A DNA stretch of 64,000 nt, from positions 62,001 through 126,000 of the forward strand of contig CAZRZO010000001.1 in NCBI GenBank assembly GCA_964604635.1, given 5' to 3'. This document shows positions 45,537 through 54,911 of the stretch, one piece after another. The DNA comes from JAJZMY01 sp964604635. GTDB lineage: Archaea > Micrarchaeota > Micrarchaeia > Micrarchaeales > Micrarchaeaceae. Below the pieces are notes generated by a model. It ran no database searches and was not told the DNA's origin. It saw only the letters and a program-made list of their open reading frames with translations. The position numbers and the translations under genes were made by a program. Within the stretch, counting starts at the first letter, position 1. The number at the start of each line of letters is the position of its first letter.

Positions 45537-46685
45537 TTGATCAATGAAAAAACAATTGGATTTGCATTAAAATTATTTAAACAGTATTATTCTAATTCAT
45601 CTATTGAAATAAATGAAATAAATAAAAGAGAATTCGGTTTTGGTGACTTTAATAATAAAATTTCTTTTAGGCATTTTTCATTTAATGATATTAATAATTT
45701 TAAAAATTATACAAGTTCAAAAATTCCTGCATACATTTCTTTTTCTTCTGCTTATTATAAAAATCCTTCAGCAAGACCTATGAAAAACAAAATTTGGATT
45801 GGATCTGATTTAATTTTTGATTTAGATTCAACTGATCTTAAGTTATCTTGTATAAAAAATCATGGAAATTCGTGGGTTTGCAAAAATTGTTTTAATAATG
45901 TTAAACAAGAAACATTACGACTTATTGAAGATTTTTTAATTCCTGATTTTGGATTTTCAAAAAATGAAATGAAAATTAATTTCAGTGGAAATAGAGGTTA
46001 TCATATTCATATATTAAATAAAGCAGTATTTGATTTAGATTCAAATGCAAGAAAGCAGATTTGTAATTATATTAAAGCAGATAATATTAACTTAGAAACA
46101 TTTTTTCCAACATTAAATCATAAAAAGCAAAGATTAATAGGACCTGAACCAGATACCTTTGGATGGGGAGGAAAATTAGCTAAAAACTTTATTAATCTAT
46201 TAAATAATGGAAATATTGATAATTTAATTGAATTAGACATTGAAAGACCTATTGCACGTAAACTTTTAAAAAATAAAACAGAAATTATTTTTAGTATAAC
46301 AACTGGAAATTGGGATAAAATACAAATAACAAAAAAAGATAAATTTTGGAATAATTTACTTCAAAAAATGATAAAAAAACAATGTGTATCAATAGATAAA
46401 AATGTTACAACAGATATTCATCATTTAATTCGTATACCAAATACATTACATGGTGAAACAGGATTAATTGCAAAACAAATATCTTTTAATGAACTTTCAA
46501 CTTTTGATCCAATGAAACAAGCAATAGCATTTAATAATAATCAAGAAATTAAAATTTATGTTGAAAAATGTCCTAAATTTTATATGAATAATATGGAATT
46601 TGGTCCTTTTAATAAACAAGAAATTAAAATTCCTTTATATGCTGGATTATATTTGTTATTAAAAAATATTGCAGAATTAAAATGA
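45537..46685 (+). CDS. priS: DNA primase small catalytic subunit
   Basis: 382 residues. DLIFDLDSTDL carries the catalytic Asp pair. SGNRGYHIHIL, the nucleotide contact, and IRIPNTLHGETGL with the metal site also match. Zinc-type Cys pair in VCKNCFNN. TTG start with GGGG-ATCTT-TTG spacing. It makes primers with PriL, which is not in the window. Confidence 0.95.
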   Translation: MINEKTIGFALKLFKQYYSNSSIEINEINKREFGFGDFNNKISFRHFSFNDINNFKNYTSSKIPAYISFSSAYYKNPSARPMKNKIWIGSDLIFDLDSTDLKLSCIKNHGNSWVCKNCFNNVKQETLRLIEDFLIPDFGFSKNEMKINFSGNRGYHIHILNKAVFDLDSNARKQICNYIKADNINLETFFPTLNHKKQRLIGPEPDTFGWGGKLAKNFINLLNNGNIDNLIELDIERPIARKLLKNKTEIIFSITTGNWDKIQITKKDKFWNNLLQKMIKKQCVSIDKNVTTDIHHLIRIPNTLHGETGLIAKQISFNELSTFDPMKQAIAFNNNQEIKIYVEKCPKFYMNNMEFGPFNKQEIKIPLYAGLYLLLKNIAELK

Positions 46686-46860
46686 ATTTAAAAAAAAGCT
46701 TTAAACTTAACTTATTTATTAGTATGCTTTAAATAGTTTAAAGTATATAATATTATTTAAATTATATTTTTTTAAAAATAAAATATTAATATATAACTCT
46801 AATTATTAAAATAAAAAATATACACGTCATAGAAAATTCAAAAAATGTTAGTATTATGTT

Positions 46861-46870
46861 TTTATATTTA
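46861..46870 (+). promoter_or_regulatory. TATA box of tRNA-Leu(CAA)
   Basis: TTTATATTTA centred about 22 bases before the tRNA start. It probably also drives the downstream C39-like gene, which has no space for its own promoter. Confidence 0.5.
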
Positions 46871-46886
46871 AATATAATATTTTTAA

Positions 46887-46983
46887 GCAGGGATGGCAGA
46901 GTTTGGTCAAATGCGGCAGACTCAAGATCTGTTGATTTAGGTCTACGAGAGTTCAAAAAATAGAATAAATCTCTCTTCCTGCA
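46887..46983 (+). tRNA. tRNA-Leu(CAA) with a 12-nt T-loop intron
   Basis: Acceptor GCAGGGA/TTCCTGC, discriminator A. D arm GCA/TGC, anticodon arm GCAGA-CTCAAGA-TCTGT with CAA at 46923-46925, and variable arm GAT-TTAG-GTC. The T stem GAGAG/CTCTC is perfect but the loop is 19 bases. Taking out 12 restores TTCAAAT. Confidence 0.85.
46958..46969 (+). other. T-loop intron of tRNA-Leu
   Basis: Twelve bases (AAATAGAATAAA) inside the T-loop, near position 59/60; A-runs allow sliding. Such introns are rare and are known mainly from some Thermoproteales and a few DPANN. Confidence 0.65.
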
Positions 46984-46997
46984 AAAAAGGTGGAACT

Positions 46998-47660
46998 ATG
47001 AACAAAAAACAAAACAAAAAAGTAATGAATAGTAAGTTATTTGATATCCCAAATTATGCACAGAATGAAGAGTTTACAAGTTCTGCTGCTTGTGTATTAA
47101 TGGTTCTTAAATATTTAAATAAAGATACACAAATGAAAAAAGATAATGAATTTAAAATATGGCGAGAAACAGTAAATGGAAGTGTATGGCATGGTTCAAG
47201 ATATGGGATTGCATATGCATTAAAAAAAAGAGGAGCAAAAACAGAAATAATAACAAATATAACAGATGAAGGATTTGAAAAAAGAATTGCTGTTTATGAA
47301 GGAATAAATTTAGATACATTAACAGCAGCATTTAATGAAATAAAAAGCAAGACAAATGAATTAGATATAAAAGAATCAGTAATAGCAAATGTAACATTAA
47401 ATAAAATAAAAGAACAAATGAATGAAAATAAAATACCAGTTGTTCTTGTTAATGCAAATGCATTAAATCCTTATATGGAAAAAGCACCACGCTGGGTTGT
47501 TATAAAAGGTTATGATAAAGATTCTTTTTATATAAATGATCCTTATTCAGACAACACAATAACACTAACTCAAGAAATGTTTAAAAATGTATTAGGATAT
47601 GAAAATAACTATCATGTAATCGCAGTAAATGCTAGAAAGTTTAGTAATTTAAAAAAATAG
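46998..47660 (+). CDS. Peptidase C39-like protein without the normal Cys nucleophile
   Basis: 220 residues with papain-like fold marks: EEFTSSAACVLMVLKYL in the place of the active-site helix, APRWVVIKGYDKDSFYINDPY for the His/Asp part. In the C39 group the helix starts with T/D-C-G; here the position is Ser-Ser-Ala, so the Cys is missing. It starts 14 bases after the 3' end of tRNA-Leu, with GGTG-GAACT-ATG between. Probably co-transcribed with the tRNA. No signal peptide. Confidence 0.65.
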   Translation: MNKKQNKKVMNSKLFDIPNYAQNEEFTSSAACVLMVLKYLNKDTQMKKDNEFKIWRETVNGSVWHGSRYGIAYALKKRGAKTEIITNITDEGFEKRIAVYEGINLDTLTAAFNEIKSKTNELDIKESVIANVTLNKIKEQMNENKIPVVLVNANALNPYMEKAPRWVVIKGYDKDSFYINDPYSDNTITLTQEMFKNVLGYENNYHVIAVNARKFSNLKK

Positions 47661-47890
47661 GTAAAACAAAAATTAAATTGATTTGTACTTAAAATAATAA
47701 AATATTATTTAATTTTTATTTAGTATAAGTTTTTATAAAAACAATAAACTTTATTAAATAAGAATTCTTTTCCTTCATATAATAAATAAAATACAATTAT
47801 TTTTAATATAAAATTAACATACTTTTTATATGTTAATAATATAAATTAAATATATATCAGTATTTAATATATCTAATATATGGTGATAAT
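47661..47890. other. Non-coding AT-rich stretch before cca
   Basis: Between the C39-like gene and cca. Contains the promoter and ribosome site of cca. No other gene seen. Confidence 0.4.
47882..47887 (+). promoter_or_regulatory. Ribosome binding site of cca (before ATA start)
   Basis: GGTGAT, a perfect match to the anti-Shine-Dalgarno complement, then ATA 47891 with five bases after the second conserved G. No ATG, GTG or TTG lies at that distance. Confidence 0.55.
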
Positions 47891-49285
47891 ATAAAAAAAA
47901 TAAATAATATATTAAAAATTAATAATATATTAGAAAAAATCATTAATAATGTGAAACCAGATAAAGAAGAAATTGCATCAATAAATGCTTCAGTTAATGA
48001 AATAATGATTAGATTAAAAAAAGTAGTAAATAAAGATGTTGAAATTTTATTAACAGGTTCTGTTGCAAGAGGTACTAATGTAAGAGGCAAATATGATATT
48101 GATATTTTTTTACTATTTGCAAGAACAATAGAAGAAAAAGAAATGGAAAAGCAAGGTTTAGAAATAGCAAAAAAAATAGTTGATAAAAGCAAAAATGAAA
48201 AATATATAATTAAGTACACAGAACATCCTTATACAATGTTATTAATGAATGATAAAGCAATAACAGTTGATTTAGTTCCCTCTTTTAAAATAACTAATGC
48301 ATCAGAAATGATTAGTGCTGTTGATAGAACTCAGTTACATAATCAATTTATAAATTCTAATTTCAATCAAAAATTAAGAGATGATGTAAGAATCTTAAAA
48401 ACATTTTTAGCAGCAAATAATATTTATGGTGCTGAATCAAGAATTGAAGGTTTTTCTGGATATCTTTGTGAATTACTGATTTTTTCTTCTGGATCTTTCT
48501 TAAATTTATTACAACAAATAAGTAAAATTAAATTACCTAATGTAATTGATATAAAAAGTAAAAATTTAAATGAAAAAGATAAATTAAGAAAACAAATTAA
48601 GAAATTTGATAAAAATTTTATTGTTATTGATGCTGTTGATGAAAATAGAAATGTTGCTGCAAATGTATCTGAAGAATCATTGTCTATTTTTATATTAAAA
48701 GCTCGTGAATTTTTAAAATCACCAAGTATTAACAAATTTTATGGTCCAAAATATTCTAGTATAAATACAAGAATTAGAATTAGAGAATTAAAAAAAGAAC
48801 TAAATATTAATATATATTTAATAGCATTTAAAATACCAGATATTGCAGAAGATATTATTTGGCAACAAATTAAAAGATTAAGAAAAAAAATTCACGAAAT
48901 TTTAGAAAAAAATAATTTTAATTGTGAAATTTCATTTCAAAATATTTCTTCACAATTTGGAATTATTTGCTTTTTTATAAATAATATAGAATATAGCTCA
49001 AAAACAATTATAGGACCTAATATTTTAATGGAAAAATCAGTAGATGCATTTATTAATAAACATCAAAAAAATATTTTTATCAATAAAAATAAAATATGTT
49101 CACTTCAAAAGCAAAAATATAGATATCCAAAACAAGTTTTTGAAGAAATTGTTAATAAAAAAATTATTAAATTTCCATCTTATTTAGATAAACAAGAAAT
49201 AAAATTATATATAAATGATATACCAGAAATTTATGCAAAATTATTAAATGAAATTATAAAAATTAAATTTTTAGATAGAAAATAG
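47891..49285 (+). CDS. cca: CCA-adding enzyme (class I archaeal tRNA nucleotidyltransferase), probable AUA start
   Basis: 464 residues if translation begins at ATA 47891; 444 from GTG 47951. LTGSVARGTNVRGKYDIDIF holds the catalytic Asp pair of the family and VDLVPSF the third carboxylate; KFYGPKYSS and the C-terminal end are also typical. The upstream codons ILEKIINNVKPDKEE give the normal N-terminal helix, so the longer form is likely. It adds CCA to tRNAs, none of which encodes it here. Confidence 0.9.
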   Translation: MKKINNILKINNILEKIINNVKPDKEEIASINASVNEIMIRLKKVVNKDVEILLTGSVARGTNVRGKYDIDIFLLFARTIEEKEMEKQGLEIAKKIVDKSKNEKYIIKYTEHPYTMLLMNDKAITVDLVPSFKITNASEMISAVDRTQLHNQFINSNFNQKLRDDVRILKTFLAANNIYGAESRIEGFSGYLCELLIFSSGSFLNLLQQISKIKLPNVIDIKSKNLNEKDKLRKQIKKFDKNFIVIDAVDENRNVAANVSEESLSIFILKAREFLKSPSINKFYGPKYSSINTRIRIRELKKELNINIYLIAFKIPDIAEDIIWQQIKRLRKKIHEILEKNNFNCEISFQNISSQFGIICFFINNIEYSSKTIIGPNILMEKSVDAFINKHQKNIFINKNKICSLQKQKYRYPKQVFEEIVNKKIIKFPSYLDKQEIKLYINDIPEIYAKLLNEIIKIKFLDRK

Positions 49286-49351
49286 AATTATTAATTCTTT
49301 TCTAATTTTTAAATTTACATAATTAAAATTATATTATTAATTATATAAAAA

Positions 49352-50467
49352 TTATATTAATTTACTAAGATCTTTGTTTTTTATAACTAATTTTACTCTT
49401 CCAGTACCTACTTGAACTTGTTTTCCAATTAGAATATTTTCAGCAACACCTCTTAGTTTATCTTCTTCTCCAAATACTGCTGCATTTGTGAAATGTTTAA
49501 CTGTTTCTTCATATGCTGCTCTAGCAAAAACAGATTCTTTTTTACCTGCAATTCCTTTTCTTCCAACACTTTTAATTAACCCATAAAAAGTCATTGTATC
49601 TGTTAATAAACCAATATGTCTAAAACTCACAGTAATATTTTCTTCATCTAATACTGTTTTTATTTCATTTGCAATTGTATTTCTTGCTGCTTCAATCCCA
49701 TAAACTTCTAATACTTCAAAAGGATCATTACTATAACATCGTGATTTATCAATATTATCTAATTTTATTACTTCTTCTAAATTACTTCCACTTGTAACAA
49801 TATAAAATTTGTTTTCTTTATCTTCTTTAATAACTGCTTTATCAATATTTGGTATTCCAAAAATTATTGAATTTAATAAATCAATAAATGCAACTCTTGT
49901 TGCTTTTGTACTAAATTCTTTTTCTTTATCTTCTTTTTCTGCTTTATCTGTATTTTTAGGTTTATCAAATTTTGTCTTTCTTTGATGCTTTATTTTTTTA
50001 AGTTTTATTCGTATTTTATTTCTTTCAAGTTCTGAAACATTTATATCTGGATCTTTTAATAATTTATTTAATATTGCTTTTTGTGTTACTTTATATTGAT
50101 CTAATTTAGCACTATTTAAATTTAAAATAAGTACTTTTGCTTCAAGATCTTCATTAAAATTAGATATTAAATCTTTTACTCTTACTTTTTCTATTTTTTT
50201 TAATATTTGTTTTGCTTCATTAAAAGATTTTGAAACTGTTTTATTTAAATAAATCACCATTGAAGGAGATTTTGGCTTTTTTCGTGCATCAATTAATTCA
50301 ATTAATCTTGGAAGACCTTTTGTTGATACTAAAGATAAAACTCCTGCTGAATGAAAAACTCTTAATACAAATTGAGTTCCTGGTTCTCCTATTGATTGTG
50401 CAGCAATAACACCAACTGCTTCTCCTGGTTGAACATTAAATCTATTTTTATCTAGTTTTTCACTCAT
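49352..50467 (-). CDS. rpoA2: RNA polymerase subunit A''
   Basis: 371 residues. VQPGEAVGVIAAQSIGEPG and VFGEEDKLRGVAENILIG are conserved. A Lys/Asp/Glu insertion (residues about 150-185) is lineage-specific. Last gene of the polymerase operon. Start TG-ATAAA-ATG. Confidence 0.97.
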   Translation of the reverse strand: MSEKLDKNRFNVQPGEAVGVIAAQSIGEPGTQFVLRVFHSAGVLSLVSTKGLPRLIELIDARKKPKSPSMVIYLNKTVSKSFNEAKQILKKIEKVRVKDLISNFNEDLEAKVLILNLNSAKLDQYKVTQKAILNKLLKDPDINVSELERNKIRIKLKKIKHQRKTKFDKPKNTDKAEKEDKEKEFSTKATRVAFIDLLNSIIFGIPNIDKAVIKEDKENKFYIVTSGSNLEEVIKLDNIDKSRCYSNDPFEVLEVYGIEAARNTIANEIKTVLDEENITVSFRHIGLLTDTMTFYGLIKSVGRKGIAGKKESVFARAAYEETVKHFTNAAVFGEEDKLRGVAENILIGKQVQVGTGRVKLVIKNKDLSKLI

Positions 50468-50519
50468 TTTATCATTTTAAGTTTTATATTTATTTTTTCA
50501 ATAATCTTTTTAATTGAAT

Positions 50520-53039
50520 TTACTTATCAACTAATTGTTCATACATTGGATCAATTGAATCTCCACCATATTCTGTTTGAATTAATGAACCACTAGCATC
50601 TTTTACAGCTAAGTTTTCATCAACATAAAGATCTTGTAATGCATTTATTAATCGTCTTTGCATATAACCACTTATTGCTGTTACTAATGATTTTGACATT
50701 GCTGAATCTCTTGCACCCATTGAATGTTGGAAATATTCAATAATATTTAATCCATCACTATAACTTGATTTAATAAATCCTTTTGCTGAAATACTATTAT
50801 CTGATCTTTTAAAATAAGGCAATAATCTTTTATTATACCCTCTTGATGGTGCTTTTCCCCTTACTGCTTGTTGTCCTAAAAATAAACTTGTTTGAACAAA
50901 ATTGAATATATTTCCACGAGCTTTAGCTTGAATCATCAAATAAGCATTATTGTTTGAATCTAGATATTTTTCAATTGTATTTGCAGCAATATTTCTTGCT
51001 GTACTTAATTCAAGAATATTTGTAGTATTATATGTTTCTTTTAAATTATATCCTGGAAGGGGTTCTAATTTTTTAGTTTTATAATTATTTAATAAAATGC
51101 TTGCTTTTTCTTCAATATCTTTTATTAATAATTGCTTTGCTTTTTCAATATCCTCAATATAATAATCAGAAATACCAATACTAATGCCTTGTTTATAAGC
51201 AATTATTAAAGATAATTTTGAAGCATAAGTCAAGAAATCCATTGCTTTATCAGATCCAAAATCTTTAAATATCTGTGTTATTAATACTTTATTTACAATT
51301 TCTTCAGATAATATATCAGTACTTGTAATTATACCATTTTTTATTTTAATATTATTTCCATTATCTTTATATTCTAAATTCAATGTATTTGGAAGTATCA
51401 TTGAAAATAAAGATTTACCAGAATATTTTTTTGTTTTTTTATTTATCTCAGGAAGATCATACAGACCAATATTTGCCATAATTTCTGATGCTTCCTGTTT
51501 ATTGAAATTAGTATCTTCCCTAGTTAATAAATAAATTCCAACAAGTTCATCTTCTTTTAAATACATTATTGGTTCTCCATTTCTTGCAGATAAAATTAAA
51601 TCTTGTGGTCTCATTAAATATTTTGCTTCTGCTTGTGCTTCTAATGATTGTGGAACATGAATATTCATATCATCACCATCAAAATCAGCATTATATGGAG
51701 TTGTTGCTGCTGAATTTAATCTTAATGTATTTCCAGGTAAAAGTTTAACTTCATGAGCCATTATTGAAACTCTATGTAATGTTGGTTGTCTATTAAATAA
51801 AACAAGATCACCATCAATTAATTGTCTTTCAATAATATCTCCTTTAACAAGATTTTTAAGTATTTCTTCTCTATTATTATCTACAATCCTCTTCTTTAAT
51901 CCTTGTTTTAGAATTATATTTAAAGCATGAGGGTATTCTTTATTTTCAATAAACTTTTTTATATAATCTATATTCCATTGAGTTGTATAAAGAGGAATTG
52001 TTAAGTTTTCTGCGAACTTTATTGGAAGTCCTACTTGATTTATTGATAATGTTGGATCACATGAAATAACTGTTCTTGCTGAAAAATTTACTCTTTTCCC
52101 ACTCAAATTATATCTTAATCTACCTTCTTTTCCTTTTAATCTCTGTGCAAGTGTTTTTAATGGTCTTGTACTTCTATGTCTTGCAACAGGAACACCAATT
52201 GTTTCATTATTAAAATAAGTTGTTACTTGATATTGTAATAATTCCCATAAATCATCAATAATTATTTGTGGAGCACCAGCATCAATATCTTGCTCTAATC
52301 TTTGATTTATTCTTATTATATCAACAAGTTTATGAGTTAAATCATCTTCACTCCTTTCACCAGATTCTAATGTAATTGAAGGTCTTACATTAACTGGTGG
52401 AATAATTAAAGTAATTAATACAAAATTTTCAGGTCTTGTAACTTTTGAATTTATTGATAATAAATTTAAATCTTCATCACTTATTTTTAAAAGCCAATCT
52501 CTTACTTCATCTGCTTTTAATTGTATCCCATCAATACTAAAAAATGTAGGTCTTTCTAATTTTATTTTTCTTTGTTTTGTATTACAATGAGGACATAATT
52601 TAATTGTTTTTGTTTTTTTAGAAATTGCCCTTGACTCTAATACATCTTCATATTCATAATCTTCTTCATTTAAAATAAATTCTTTTATTTTTTCTTGTAA
52701 TTTCTCTATTTCTTTATCATTTAATAAAATTCTCTGACAACTTTCACATGTTGATTGCAACAACATATATATTGTTTTTGCAAATTCTGGATGAATTACT
52801 GGTCTTACTAATTCTATATGTCCAAAATGTCCTGGACATGTTTTTGATCTGCCACCACATGTTTTACATTTTAATCCTGGATCAATAACACCTAATCTTT
52901 GATCAACAAGACCACCAGTAATTGGATAACCTTCATCATTATAAGTATCTGGAATTATTATTTTTGTAACACTAACTTTCCTTATATAATCTGGTGTTAA
53001 CATTGAAAATCTAATAAAATTTATTTTTTCAGCCTGCAT
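50520..53039 (-). CDS. rpoA1: RNA polymerase subunit A'
   Basis: 839 residues. Zinc sites CKTCGGRSKTCPGHFGH, then LCPHCNTKQ, catalytic NADFDGDDMNIHVPQS with three Mg-binding Asp, and QTSLFLGQQAVRGKAPSRG near the trigger region. Split from A'' as in all archaea. Confidence 0.98.
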   Translation of the reverse strand: MQAEKINFIRFSMLTPDYIRKVSVTKIIIPDTYNDEGYPITGGLVDQRLGVIDPGLKCKTCGGRSKTCPGHFGHIELVRPVIHPEFAKTIYMLLQSTCESCQRILLNDKEIEKLQEKIKEFILNEEDYEYEDVLESRAISKKTKTIKLCPHCNTKQRKIKLERPTFFSIDGIQLKADEVRDWLLKISDEDLNLLSINSKVTRPENFVLITLIIPPVNVRPSITLESGERSEDDLTHKLVDIIRINQRLEQDIDAGAPQIIIDDLWELLQYQVTTYFNNETIGVPVARHRSTRPLKTLAQRLKGKEGRLRYNLSGKRVNFSARTVISCDPTLSINQVGLPIKFAENLTIPLYTTQWNIDYIKKFIENKEYPHALNIILKQGLKKRIVDNNREEILKNLVKGDIIERQLIDGDLVLFNRQPTLHRVSIMAHEVKLLPGNTLRLNSAATTPYNADFDGDDMNIHVPQSLEAQAEAKYLMRPQDLILSARNGEPIMYLKEDELVGIYLLTREDTNFNKQEASEIMANIGLYDLPEINKKTKKYSGKSLFSMILPNTLNLEYKDNGNNIKIKNGIITSTDILSEEIVNKVLITQIFKDFGSDKAMDFLTYASKLSLIIAYKQGISIGISDYYIEDIEKAKQLLIKDIEEKASILLNNYKTKKLEPLPGYNLKETYNTTNILELSTARNIAANTIEKYLDSNNNAYLMIQAKARGNIFNFVQTSLFLGQQAVRGKAPSRGYNKRLLPYFKRSDNSISAKGFIKSSYSDGLNIIEYFQHSMGARDSAMSKSLVTAISGYMQRRLINALQDLYVDENLAVKDASGSLIQTEYGGDSIDPMYEQLVDK

Positions 53040-53062
53040 AATATTTTCACTTTTTAAAATAA

Positions 53063-54892
53063 TTAATATTCAGTAATATTTATTCTTGGGAATATGTGTA
53101 ATGATTTTATTTCATCTAAAAGTAATTTAAAAGCATAACTTATTTCTACTTTTTCAAGACTATTTGTTGAATTACAAAGAGAACATACTGGAGTTCTTCT
53201 TATATAATCATAATATCCAACATCACCACAATCTTTACATATCCATATTTCAGATTTATCACTTTGTTCAAGTATTCTATCTTTAATTAAAAGACTTGCT
53301 CCATATCCAACTAATGCATCTCTTTCCATTTCTCCAAATTTCAATCCTCCTTTCTTTGGTTTTCCTTCTGTTGGTTGATGTGTTAATATTTGCATAGGTC
53401 CTCTACTTCTTACTTGCAACTTCAAACTAACCATATGCCATAATCTATTATAATAAACAACACCTTTGAATATTTTTGCTTTGAATTTCTTTCCTGTTCT
53501 TCCATCATATAATATTTCATCTCCAAATTTATCAAAACCATATTTATCTAAAATATCAGAATATTCCTTTATTTTTTCTTTTCCACTTCCTGAAAATGGT
53601 GTTCCATCAAAATATTGCCCACTTAATGCTCCTGCTTTTGCACCAAGCATTTCAAGAATATGACCAAAAGTCATCCTACTTGGTATACTGTGGGGATTAA
53701 GTAATAAATCAGGAATAATTCCTTCTGAAGAAAATGGCATATCTTCTTGAGGTAAAAGAAGTGAAATAACACCTTTTTGACCGTGTCTACTAGCAAATTT
53801 ATCTCCAACTTCTGGTACTTTGGTGCTTCTTGTTCTTACTTTTATTATTTTTGTAGCACCAGATGTTTCTGTTAACATTACATTATCAACAACACCGTGT
53901 TCTCCAGACCTTAATATAACTGAATTATCTCTATTTCTTTCCTGTCCAACATCAAAACTTGTTTGTTCTTCTAAAAATCTTGGTGGTGAAACTTTTCCAA
54001 TTAAAACATCACCTTCATTAACTTCTAGTTCTTTTTCAATTATTCCATCATCACCAAGCTTTGAATAAACAGTTTCACCTAAATAACCTTCAGTTGTTGG
54101 TGTTGGAATTTTAAAATGATCTTGTTGATCTCCAGGATATCTTCTTTCTTCATCACTATAAGATCTAAAAAATGCACTTCTTCCAAGACCTCTATCTACT
54201 GATGATTTATTCATAATAACTGCATCAGCCATATTAAAACCATAATAAGTTGTTAAAGCAACAACAAAATTTTGGCCATTTGCATATTTTCTAAGATTCA
54301 AAGTTCTAAAAGCAGTACTATTAACTATTGGCATTTGAGGATAATACAAAATAAAACTTCTTGCATCAAATCTATTATTAAAATTTGCCATATATAATCC
54401 TTGACTTTGCTTCATAAAATTAGCAGAAATTGGATGCCTTCCAATACTATTATATTCTGGAAATACACTAGCATTCATTGTTAATCCTAAATTTCCAGCT
54501 GGATCTATTTCAAGATGTGTTGTTTTACTTGTAATTTCTTGCTCAGTCAATGCAACATAAATATTTTCTTCTTCTTCTGCATCTAAATATTCTATAATTC
54601 CTTTTCTTACTAAATAAGCATAATTAATTTCATTTGATCTGATTTTTTGCTTTAATTCATCAGTATATCTACTTTTTTCATTTTCAACAATAATATAAGG
54701 TTTTCTAACTCTACCTTTATCACAATTTATATGAATTTCATCAATTGATTTTAAATATACTATATTCACTTCATTTGGTAATATTCCATTTCTTCTATTT
54801 TTTCTTACTTCTTCTACAAATGATTTTGGATCAGTAACTGAACTTATCAATTTTCCGTCTAAATATACTTTTATTTGTATTTCTTGTTTCAT
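53063..54892 (-). CDS. rpoB1: RNA polymerase subunit B' (C-terminal half of B)
   Basis: 609 residues. GDKFASRHGQKGVIS and HSIPSRMTFGHILEM are typical, and a zinc ribbon (CKDCGDVGYYD, PVCSLCNS) closes the protein. The B subunit is split between B'' and B'. I use ATG 54892 because TGATT precedes it; an ATG nine bases earlier exists. Follows B'' by 19 bases. Confidence 0.97.
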   Translation of the reverse strand: MKQEIQIKVYLDGKLISSVTDPKSFVEEVRKNRRNGILPNEVNIVYLKSIDEIHINCDKGRVRKPYIIVENEKSRYTDELKQKIRSNEINYAYLVRKGIIEYLDAEEEENIYVALTEQEITSKTTHLEIDPAGNLGLTMNASVFPEYNSIGRHPISANFMKQSQGLYMANFNNRFDARSFILYYPQMPIVNSTAFRTLNLRKYANGQNFVVALTTYYGFNMADAVIMNKSSVDRGLGRSAFFRSYSDEERRYPGDQQDHFKIPTPTTEGYLGETVYSKLGDDGIIEKELEVNEGDVLIGKVSPPRFLEEQTSFDVGQERNRDNSVILRSGEHGVVDNVMLTETSGATKIIKVRTRSTKVPEVGDKFASRHGQKGVISLLLPQEDMPFSSEGIIPDLLLNPHSIPSRMTFGHILEMLGAKAGALSGQYFDGTPFSGSGKEKIKEYSDILDKYGFDKFGDEILYDGRTGKKFKAKIFKGVVYYNRLWHMVSLKLQVRSRGPMQILTHQPTEGKPKKGGLKFGEMERDALVGYGASLLIKDRILEQSDKSEIWICKDCGDVGYYDYIRRTPVCSLCNSTNSLEKVEISYAFKLLLDEIKSLHIFPRINITEY

Positions 54893-54911
54893 TTTAATCA
54901 TTTATTAAAAA

